The translations under genes were made by a program, and so were the position numbers. A DNA stretch of 30,752 bases, taken from CAZKXU01 sp964556665 (lineage in GTDB: Bacteria; Bdellovibrionota_C; UBA2361; CAZKXU01). This document shows, piece after piece, positions 23,919-30,752 of this stretch; position 1 is the stretch's first letter, and each line of letters opens with the position of its first letter. The stretch is taken from positions 1 to 30,752 of the forward strand of contig CAZKXU010000036.1 in the NCBI GenBank assembly GCA_964556665.1, read 5' to 3'. The notes under the pieces are model-generated. The model made no database searches and was not told where the DNA came from. It worked only from the letters and a program-made list of their open reading frames with translations.

Positions 23919-25037
23919 ATGGAAGTAACAATTAATAAAGGTGAATTAGAAAAACTTCTTTATTTGACTGAAAGCATAGTTCAGAAGAAAACAACTATGC
24001 CTATTCTTCAGAATCTTCTGCTATCTGCAGATAACGGTCAGTTAAGAAGCTCGGCTAGTGATTTAGAAATATCGGCTGTTGCAAGAGCACAGGCAAAGGT
24101 TACATCAGCAGGAAGTATTACGGTAAACGCTAAGGTTTTTGGAGGAGTAGTACGTGAACTTCCGGACGGGGATATTCAGTTTAAAGTAGTAGATGGAGAT
24201 CGTTTAGAGCTTAAGGCAGGAAAAAGTAAACTTAAGATTATAGGAGTAAGCGCCCAGGAATACCCTAGCCTTGCAGGTTTGGCGTATGAAGTTAAGGGAA
24301 AGATTAATTCAAAACAGTTAGTAGAGATGATTAATAAAACCGTGTATGCGGTTTCAATGGATGAGAATAGGTTTAATCTTAGCGGAGTGTGTTTTGATTT
24401 AGTTAAGGAGAATAAAGGTGCAGCGTTAAGACTAGCTGCTACGGATGGGCATCGCATAGCTTTAATTACTAGAGCAGTAGATGATATTGATTTCAATGGC
24501 CCGGTTATAGTGCCAAGAAAGGGGTTAGTTGAACTTAAGAAACTACTAGATTCAGTAAACAACACACAGGTAGGGTTTGGAATAGAGGGTGGATTTGTAA
24601 TTTTAGAGACGCCTACGTCAAAGATGTCTGTTAGATTGGTAGATGGAGAGTTTCCTGACTATACACAGGTTATTCCTAAACAAAAGGGAGCAGTAGCTAT
24701 TATACCAGGCACTGAGTTTTCTCAGGCCTTACGTCGCGTGGTGTTATTAGTAGTAGAGAAAAATAAATGCGTTAGGTTAGATTTCTCGAATAGTCACCTA
24801 AGAATATCAAGCTCATCACCTGAGCTAGGAGAGGCACAGGAAGAACTAGAGATAACATATAAGGGTCAACCGTTATCCATAGGATTTAATGCGATATATT
24901 TACTAGATGTAGCGGCATCTATAGGAGAGAACCAGCCTTTACAAATTGAATTAAACGGTGAATTAGGGCCAGGTAAGTTTGGAGCAGAGAATGATGAATC
25001 TTACATGGCAATAGTTATGCCGATGAGGATTGGATAA
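23919..25037 (+). CDS. dnaN: DNA polymerase III beta sliding clamp
   Basis: 372 residues, the usual clamp length. Three clamp domains of about 120 residues each are recognised by MEVTINKGELEKLLYLTES, LRLAATDGHRIALI in the second, and the C-terminal MPMRIG (usual MPMRL). The ring encircles DNA and holds polymerase. It starts 313 bases after dnaA across the probable origin. No ribosome site is evident. Two bases separate its stop codon from the recF start, so the pair is translated together. Confidence 0.99.
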   Translation: MEVTINKGELEKLLYLTESIVQKKTTMPILQNLLLSADNGQLRSSASDLEISAVARAQAKVTSAGSITVNAKVFGGVVRELPDGDIQFKVVDGDRLELKAGKSKLKIIGVSAQEYPSLAGLAYEVKGKINSKQLVEMINKTVYAVSMDENRFNLSGVCFDLVKENKGAALRLAATDGHRIALITRAVDDIDFNGPVIVPRKGLVELKKLLDSVNNTQVGFGIEGGFVILETPTSKMSVRLVDGEFPDYTQVIPKQKGAVAIIPGTEFSQALRRVVLLVVEKNKCVRLDFSNSHLRISSSSPELGEAQEELEITYKGQPLSIGFNAIYLLDVAASIGENQPLQIELNGELGPGKFGAENDESYMAIVMPMRIG

Positions 25038-25039
25038 TC

Positions 25040-26149
25040 TTGTATCTTCGTTCATTAAAGCTTTTCAAATTCAGAAATTTAGAAGATCAGGAGATAGAAT
25101 TCTCCCCAGGCTTAAATTTTATTACCGGACAGAATGGACAAGGTAAGACAAATTTAATTGAAGCCGTATACCTCCTAAGCTTGGGAAGATCTTTTCGTAC
25201 ATCAAAATCAGCTGAATTAATGAGACATTCAGAACAGGAGTGTTCAGTTTTTGGGATGTTTTCAGGAAATGATGAAGAATTTAGATTAGGGTTGGTATTA
25301 AGCGCGGAAGGTAGAGAAGCTTATTTAAATCAGCAAAAGCTAAAAGGCGCTATGGAGATGATAGGCAAGGTAGCAGCGATCTGTTTTTCTCCTAGCGATC
25401 TTGAACTCATAAAAGGTGGTCCTAAAGAGAGAAGAAGTTTTCTAGATAAACATATTTCAGAGCTAAATTTATCGTATGTAAAGACATTAGTAGATTATCT
25501 TAAAGCACTAAGAAGTAAGGCATCCCTTTTAAAGATAGGAATTACCGATCCGTCACAATATGAGCCGTGGGAAAAAATAATGGCGGCTAAGGCTGTGGAG
25601 TTATCAAGTGCGAGGGAGAAGATGGTTGCAGAATTAGAGAGAGAAGCACAGGGTATTTTTAAAGAGTTTTCAGAATCAGATGGAGAATTAAAAATAACTC
25701 TAAGAAGTAATATCATGGAGGACGGCAGGCGCTTATCAGAACAGGAGATAATAGACAAAATTAATACTAATCGTGAAAAGGAGATTAGATCAGCCAGCGT
25801 TATGATAGGACCGCACAGAGACGATCTACTGATATCAATAGGAGATCATAGTGCACGCGCATATGCTTCACAAGGACAGACAAGAAGCATAGTGTTGGCA
25901 TTAAAAATCGGAATATTGAAAATACTTCAGTTAAGGCGTTCCGATCCACCTCTCGTACTTTTAGATGATGTAGATTCTGAGCTTGACAGCGGACGTCGCG
26001 AAGTTCTTTATAGGCTTATCCATGAGGCTAAATCTCAGGTGTTAATTACCGGCACGGAGATCGATTCAGAGGTGCCTAAGGCTTCAATTTCAGCCTCGTT
26101 TTCGATAAAGGACGGCGTAGTAAAAAATGACAACTTAACTACCCGATAA
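25040..26149 (+). CDS. recF: DNA repair ATPase RecF
   Basis: 369 residues. Its SMC-like ATPase loads RecA at gaps with RecO and RecR. The P-loop is GQNGQGKT (G30-T37) in FITGQNGQGKTNLIEA. The ABC signature region (YASQGQTRSIVLALKIG) and Walker B LVLLDDVDSELD are present. The start is TTG two bases after the dnaN stop; the next residues YLRSLKLFKFRNL match the family's first strand. Confidence 0.97.
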   Translation: MYLRSLKLFKFRNLEDQEIEFSPGLNFITGQNGQGKTNLIEAVYLLSLGRSFRTSKSAELMRHSEQECSVFGMFSGNDEEFRLGLVLSAEGREAYLNQQKLKGAMEMIGKVAAICFSPSDLELIKGGPKERRSFLDKHISELNLSYVKTLVDYLKALRSKASLLKIGITDPSQYEPWEKIMAAKAVELSSAREKMVAELEREAQGIFKEFSESDGELKITLRSNIMEDGRRLSEQEIIDKINTNREKEIRSASVMIGPHRDDLLISIGDHSARAYASQGQTRSIVLALKIGILKILQLRRSDPPLVLLDDVDSELDSGRREVLYRLIHEAKSQVLITGTEIDSEVPKASISASFSIKDGVVKNDNLTTR

Positions 26150-26263
26150 TACTAAACAATAAACGTTGTTTGAAAGTTAGTTAGATAACCATCTAGGCTT
26201 TACCGATATGAGCTAAGTAGTTTACAATACAGGGATATTTTCAAATTAAAACATATTTTTTAA

Positions 26264-28705
26264 ATGACAGAAGCACTATCAGAAGATACTCAGTTACCAT
26301 CGTACGATGCAGGCCTGATTAAGGTATTAGAAGGGCTAGAAGCCGTAAGAAAACGTCCAGGCATGTATATAGGTGATACTTATGAACGTGGGTACCATCA
26401 TCTCGTTTATGAAGTGTTGGACAATGCAGTCGATGAAGCATTAGGAGGTCATTGCAATCAGATTGATGTTATTGTGCATGCTGATGGCTCCTGCTCAGTC
26501 GAAGATAACGGCAGAGGTATACCTACAAGTATTCATCCTACAGAAGGAGTAAGTGGTGTACAGGTAGTAATGACGAAGCTTCACGCAGGTGGCAAATTCG
26601 AGAAGCAGGCTTACAAAGTTTCTGGCGGACTGCATGGCGTAGGTGTTTCAGTTGTTTGCGCCTTGTCTGAAACGCTTAAGGTATGGGTAAAGCAGCGCGG
26701 AAAACTTTACTTCATGGAGTTTAAGAAAGGAGATCCTGTTGCTCCATTAAAAGAGATTGGAGTAGCTGAGGGGAGTGGCACAAAGGTACAATTCTACCCG
26801 GATCATTCGATATTTACCGACACTAAAGAGTACAACCTTGATATACTAATTCATCGCATTAGGGAGCTCGCGTTTCTAAATGCAGGACTGAAGATTAAAA
26901 TAACAGATGAGCGCATAGAAAAAACCCAGGATTTTTTCTACGAAGGTGGTATAAAAAGTTTTGTTTCATTTGTAAATAAGTCTAAAAATCCACTTTTTCA
27001 GGAGCCGCTTTATTTTAGCGCTGAAAAAGATGGACTCTCTGCCGAAGTAGCGATGCAATACAACGAAGGCTACCAGGAGAATATTTTTACCTATGCCAAT
27101 AATATTAACACAGCAGAAGGTGGGACTCACTTTGCTGGGTTTAAGGCAGCTCTAACTAGAGCCGTCAATTCATATGCACAAAAAAATGGATTATTGAAAG
27201 GGGATGATAGCATTCAGGGAGAAGATACACGAGAAGGCTTAACAGCAGTTATTAGTGTAAAAGTGCCGGAGCCACAATTTGAAGGCCAGACCAAGACAAA
27301 GCTTGGAAATGCTGAGGTCAAAGGCTTTGTAGAGCAGATGGTATTTGAAAAGTTAGCACCGGTGCTTGAAGAGAAGCCGGCGATAGCGAAAGTTATAGTG
27401 AATAAATCACAGGAAGCAGCTCGGGCTAGAGAGGCAGCAAAAAAAGCAAGAGATCTAGTACGTCGAAAAGGAGCTCTTGATTCGGCGGCCTTGCCTGGTA
27501 AGTTGGCAGATTGCCAGAATGAAAACCCTGCAGATACGGAGCTATATATCGTAGAGGGAGACTCCGCCGGCGGTTCTGCAAAGCAGGGTCGTGATAAGAA
27601 AAATCAGGCGATACTCCCTCTGAAAGGTAAGATCCTGAATGTAGAGAAAGCACGTTTCGATAAGATGTTGGCATTCGAGGAGATTCGTACACTTATTACC
27701 GCTCTTGGTACAGGAATTGGGCCTAGTGAGTTCGATATAGAGAAACTCAGATATCACAAGGTGGTAATCATGACAGACGCTGATGTTGACGGATCTCATA
27801 TCCGCACATTGCTGCTTACTTTTTTCTATCGACAAATGAACGAGATGATTCAGCGCGGCTATCTCTATATCGCACAACCTCCGCTCTATCGTGTTAAACG
27901 TGGAAAGCTTGATCAGTATATTAAAGATGAAAGTTCGTTTACCGGTTTAATTTTAGGAGGCGGCTCCAGCGGGGCAACGTTGCGCTCCGCAGATAAAGTA
28001 GATACAGAAGGTGCTGAGCTTTTGCGGCATATGACTAGCTTAAAGCGCATCGATTCTCTGCTTGAGGCGCTTGCTTCTCAACGACTAGATCCGATGGTTT
28101 TGTTAGCCTTTATTAGCTCTAACTATTTTGGAGTAGAGGTCTTTTCGAGCAAAGAAAAGATTGATGCTCTAAAGATAGAGTTAAAGGAGGCGCTCTCAAA
28201 GAAATTTGGTAGTGAGGTGAAGATCTCTCCGCTCTTAGAGTGTAAGCCAGAGGGCACGGAAACAGCGCTGGAGATTGAGACCAAGGTGAAAGCGCAGACT
28301 AGAAGAACAGTTCTTTCCTCCGGGCTATGGAACAGAGCAGAATTTAAGGAGCTAAGTAGAATATTTGCGGAGGCAAAGGAGCTGGGCAAGGGCCCATTTG
28401 TATTAATAGATCAGGAGGGAAAAGATGAAACTCTCTGCACTGATGTACTTGATGTGCTTAAAAAAGTTGATGAGCGTGGGCGCAAGGGGCTTAGTATAAG
28501 TCGTTTTAAAGGACTAGGAGAGATGAACCCAGATCAGCTGTGGGAGACGACTATGGATCCTGCGAAGCGAGTCTTTCTTCAGGTTCGTGTAGAGGACGCA
28601 ATCAATGCCGATCAGATTTTTACAACTCTAATGGGTGATGAAGTAGAGCCACGAAGAAAGTTTATCGAAGATAATGCTCTAAAGACTAGAAACTTAGATG
28701 TGTAG
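26264..28705 (+). CDS. gyrB: DNA gyrase subunit B
   Basis: 813 residues, normal for the longer proteobacterial-type GyrB. The GHKL ATPase shows RKRPGMYIGDT, VLDNAVDEAL, VEDNGRGIPT and GGLHGVGVSVV. The Toprim domain shows YIVEGDSAGGSA (E431) and MTDADVDGSHI (D505, D507), followed by RFKGLGEMNP. An extra segment of about 165 residues between the Toprim core and that block fits the insert of Gram-negative GyrB. It works with GyrA, not in this window, to supercoil DNA. It is separated from recF by 114 bases, in which TACAAT before the start could be a -10 box. Confidence 0.98.
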   Translation: MTEALSEDTQLPSYDAGLIKVLEGLEAVRKRPGMYIGDTYERGYHHLVYEVLDNAVDEALGGHCNQIDVIVHADGSCSVEDNGRGIPTSIHPTEGVSGVQVVMTKLHAGGKFEKQAYKVSGGLHGVGVSVVCALSETLKVWVKQRGKLYFMEFKKGDPVAPLKEIGVAEGSGTKVQFYPDHSIFTDTKEYNLDILIHRIRELAFLNAGLKIKITDERIEKTQDFFYEGGIKSFVSFVNKSKNPLFQEPLYFSAEKDGLSAEVAMQYNEGYQENIFTYANNINTAEGGTHFAGFKAALTRAVNSYAQKNGLLKGDDSIQGEDTREGLTAVISVKVPEPQFEGQTKTKLGNAEVKGFVEQMVFEKLAPVLEEKPAIAKVIVNKSQEAARAREAAKKARDLVRRKGALDSAALPGKLADCQNENPADTELYIVEGDSAGGSAKQGRDKKNQAILPLKGKILNVEKARFDKMLAFEEIRTLITALGTGIGPSEFDIEKLRYHKVVIMTDADVDGSHIRTLLLTFFYRQMNEMIQRGYLYIAQPPLYRVKRGKLDQYIKDESSFTGLILGGGSSGATLRSADKVDTEGAELLRHMTSLKRIDSLLEALASQRLDPMVLLAFISSNYFGVEVFSSKEKIDALKIELKEALSKKFGSEVKISPLLECKPEGTETALEIETKVKAQTRRTVLSSGLWNRAEFKELSRIFAEAKELGKGPFVLIDQEGKDETLCTDVLDVLKKVDERGRKGLSISRFKGLGEMNPDQLWETTMDPAKRVFLQVRVEDAINADQIFTTLMGDEVEPRRKFIEDNALKTRNLDV

Positions 28706-28750
28706 GGTTAGGATCGCGCAGCAGGAGATACACGGCAGCAGAGAGAAGAT

Positions 28751-30256
28751 ATGCTCACCACTTTTTATACCCAACTAAAAGATCTACATAAATTAAACTG
28801 TATTCAGGCCCTCTTAGGCTGGGACCAGCAGGTTTACATGCCGCCTGGCGGGAGAAGTTCGCGCACAGAGCAGCTGGAGATGTTGGCAGGAATTAGTCAT
28901 GAGCGCTTGACAGATCCAAAGCTCATTGAGCTAGTCGAAAAACTCTGGAACGATAGAAATAAATTTTCAGAGACCGATCAGGTGAATCTGAGAGAAACAA
29001 AGCGGGTGATTGATAGAGCAAAAAAGCTGCCAGCTGATTTTGTAATGGAGAAGAGTGTAGTTGAATCGCAAGGGTTTCAAACCTGGTGCAGCGCAAAGCC
29101 AAAGAATGACTTCGAAGCAGTTAGACCAATTCTGGAGAAACTAGTTGAGTTAAATAAAAAGGAGGCAGACCTAGTAGGGTTTGATGAACATCCTTATGAT
29201 GCGATGCTGGACATTTTTGAACCGGCAGCCAAGATCTCGGTAATCAAGCCCCTCTTATCCAGAACAGCAGTGCGTTTAGCAAAGATGCTGCCTCAGATAA
29301 TAGATCGCCAGAAAGAATTTAAAAAAATTAACAGGGATTTTCCAGTTGCAAAACAGATTGAATTGAATAGGCGTATTGCTACAGCTATAGGGTTTTCACC
29401 TGAAAACGGAAGAATCGATGCTTCAGCGCACCCTTTTATGACGAATATCGGGCCACGCGATATGCGTATCACGACCCGCTATGATGCACTAAACTATCTC
29501 TCCTCTCTATTTTCAATACTGCATGAGGCAGGGCATGCAATGTACGAGTTGGGCTTTAAGCCAGAGCATGCCGGCGTGCCGATGGGGCAGGCGATCTCGA
29601 TGGGAATCCATGAGTCACAATCCCGATTATTGGAGAACATAATAGGAAGAAGTCGGGAGTTCTCAGAATATCTCTATAAACAGCTCGAAGAGCTTTTTCC
29701 AGCTGAGCATCAGCGCAGCTCTCCTAAGGAGATCTGGCAGGCTTGCAACATTGTGCAGCGCAGCTTAATTAGGGTAGAGGCAGATGAGGTCACCTACTCA
29801 ATTCATATTGTAATACGCATGTTGCTAGAGGAAGCGCTTTTTTCCGGCAATTTAGCTGTAAATGATCTGCCTAATGCATGGAACGAGCTTTATCAGGAGT
29901 ATTTAGGAGTTACTCCGCCATCTGTAAGTGAAGGGGTAATGCAGGATGTGCATTGGCATCAGGGCTCCTTCGGCTACTTTCCTAGTTACGCTCTCGGAAA
30001 CCTATACGGGGCTCAGATGCTTAAAATGGCAGCCAAGGAGATCGATATAGGAGCGACTATCAATGCTGGCGATTTTGCACCGTTAGTTGGGTGGTTAAGA
30101 AAAAATGTTCATGAGCAAGGCAAACGGTATGCAGCCCTTGAGTTAATAAAAGTGATTAGCGGTGAAGATCTAAGTGAAGAGGCCTTCGTAGGTTATATTG
30201 AAAGGAAGTTTATTAAGGGTGAGGAGGGGCTAGATCGAGCTTTGTGTGGGCAGTAG
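28751..30256 (+). CDS. M32 metallocarboxypeptidase, Taq type
   Basis: 501 residues, the family's usual length. The zinc motif HEAGH (258-262) is followed by the family's second motif HESQSR (287-292), whose Glu is the third metal ligand. The start region WDQQVYMPPGG also matches. These cytosolic enzymes trim one residue at a time from peptide C-termini. It begins 45 bases after gyrB, so it may be co-transcribed. The large palindrome array follows its stop codon. Confidence 0.95.
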   Translation: MLTTFYTQLKDLHKLNCIQALLGWDQQVYMPPGGRSSRTEQLEMLAGISHERLTDPKLIELVEKLWNDRNKFSETDQVNLRETKRVIDRAKKLPADFVMEKSVVESQGFQTWCSAKPKNDFEAVRPILEKLVELNKKEADLVGFDEHPYDAMLDIFEPAAKISVIKPLLSRTAVRLAKMLPQIIDRQKEFKKINRDFPVAKQIELNRRIATAIGFSPENGRIDASAHPFMTNIGPRDMRITTRYDALNYLSSLFSILHEAGHAMYELGFKPEHAGVPMGQAISMGIHESQSRLLENIIGRSREFSEYLYKQLEELFPAEHQRSSPKEIWQACNIVQRSLIRVEADEVTYSIHIVIRMLLEEALFSGNLAVNDLPNAWNELYQEYLGVTPPSVSEGVMQDVHWHQGSFGYFPSYALGNLYGAQMLKMAAKEIDIGATINAGDFAPLVGWLRKNVHEQGKRYAALELIKVISGEDLSEEAFVGYIERKFIKGEEGLDRALCGQ

Positions 30257-30268
30257 TCGTCCCTTCCA

Positions 30269-30296
30269 CTGGGAGTGCGGGCTTCCAGCCCACTAC
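30269..30296 (-). repeat. REP-like palindrome, copy 4, inverted
   Basis: On the minus strand GTAG precedes TGGGCTGGAAGCCCGCA and a CTCCCAG tail, matching the copy at 12-37. The GTAG foot resembles the REP foot recognised by RAYT-type transposases, though no such gene is visible. Confidence 0.6.
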
Positions 30297-30373
30297 GCAG
30301 CTGCAGCAAATTCGTTCGCGGGCAAGACCACGCTTCGCGTGAACTTGATGAAGCTTGCTTTGTAAGCATCAAC

Positions 30374-30555
30374 CTAGCCGCCATTTCTCATAAGCCTCCT
30401 ACTGCGAAGGCAGATCTGCATGAAATTACTTCGGATTTTTTGAAAATACGATCTCGCTGGGCTACAGCCCAGCTTCGCCCGTATTTTCAAAAAATCCTCG
30501 TCCTTTCAAGCACCTCTGCCTTCTCGCTACGGAGTTTATGAGAAATGTCGGCTAG
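30374..30555. repeat. Long CTAG-bounded palindrome, unit 1
   Basis: An imperfect 182-base palindrome. The outer arms match in 19 of 20 bases (30374-30393 with 30536-30555). Inside lie AAGGCAGA/TCTGCCTT (30407-30414, 30515-30522), a perfect 18-bp pair (30433-30450 with 30480-30497), and an apical GCTGGGC/GCCCAGC hairpin (30456-30473). It could fold into a single long RNA or DNA hairpin. Confidence 0.8.
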
Positions 30556-30704
30556 AAGGAGCAGTTCGAACTAAGAAAAGGCGAAAAATGCCCGAAAACA
30601 CACAGCTTTATCAAGTTTGCGAATTCACCCGAAGGGTGAGCCTGCTGTCGAACTATTTTCGGGCATTTTTCGGCCTAAAAAAGGGTTAGAACTGCTTTTT
30701 CTAG
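30552..30704. repeat. Long CTAG-bounded palindrome, unit 2
   Basis: This 153-base palindrome shares the CTAG at 30552-30555 with unit 1. The outer arms match in 14 of 16 bases (30552-30567 with 30689-30704). A pair of 20 and 21 bases with one bulge follows (30579-30598 with 30656-30676), then ACAGC/GCTGT and an inner TCACCC/GGGTGA stem with a GAA loop (30625-30639). Its sequence is unrelated to unit 1, only its design is alike. Confidence 0.8.
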
Positions 30705-30752
30705 TGCTTCGCCAAATAAGTTTTTTCACGTATAGCGCGCAGCGTTGCCCCA

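Larger units (their letters stand above)
30257..30752. other. Gene-free right end, stacked inverted repeats
   Basis: No credible gene is seen. The stretch is a run of inverted repeats: a REP-like palindrome, ACG/CGT and TTGATG/CATCAA pairs (about 30330-30372), then two long palindromes (30374-30704). The last 48 bases start with another CTAG and may be the left arm of a further unit beyond the window. Confidence 0.6.

Noticed and set aside
30374..30704. Retron or group II intron explanation for the long palindromes
   Set aside because: No reverse transcriptase gene lies in the window and no intron core motifs are seen.
1..30752. tRNA, rRNA, CRISPR arrays or insertion sequences with transposase genes
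   Set aside because: I saw no tRNA arms, rRNA segments, regularly spaced direct repeats or transposase motifs in either strand.

Overview
The window looks like the replication-origin region of a Gram-negative bacterial chromosome with AT-rich intergenic DNA. The outer membrane is implied by a BtuB-type TonB receptor and by a lipoprotein. The order dnaA-dnaN-recF-gyrB marks the origin. A short atpI-atpB-atpE cluster lacking the F1 genes runs the opposite way from dnaA, a split of the ATP synthase genes seen in several deltaproteobacterial-type lineages. I cannot name the organism; an uncultured deltaproteobacterial or bdellovibrionotal relative is only a guess.

Left region (1-10.7 kb): a cobalamin riboswitch precedes a B12 receptor on the minus strand. 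Next come an unrecognised 583-residue protein with three repeats of about 97 residues and a 175-residue protein that joins a MYND/HIT-like zinc finger to a C-terminal histone fold. An Lrp/AsnC regulator, a small unknown protein, a TauE/SafE permease, a fused E1 alpha-beta 2-oxoacid dehydrogenase and formate-tetrahydrofolate ligase follow.

Middle region (10.7-20 kb): a secreted protein made almost wholly of Gly-Gly-X repeats is followed 9 bases later by an anchored beta-rich protein, probably one operon. Then come a large unknown cytosolic protein, a GT-C (ArnT/PMT-like) membrane glycosyltransferase, a YtxJ-type bacilliredoxin, a small exported unknown and a DHH phosphoesterase.

Origin region (20-30.3 kb): a BON-domain lipoprotein and atpE, atpB and atpI lie on the minus strand; dnaA, dnaN, recF, gyrB and an M32 carboxypeptidase lie on the plus strand. 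The dnaA-dnaN gap holds a perfect DnaA box and a very AT-rich stretch. A 22-base element from that gap recurs, diverged, upstream of dnaA, suggesting a bipartite origin. The c subunit carries the Gln / Glu-Ser signature linked to sodium binding.

Right end (30.26-30.75 kb): no gene, but two large palindromes laid end to end and bounded by CTAG, next to one of four REP-like palindromes in the window. The strongest candidates for new biology are the zinc-finger/histone-fold protein with its repeat-protein neighbour, and this palindrome array.
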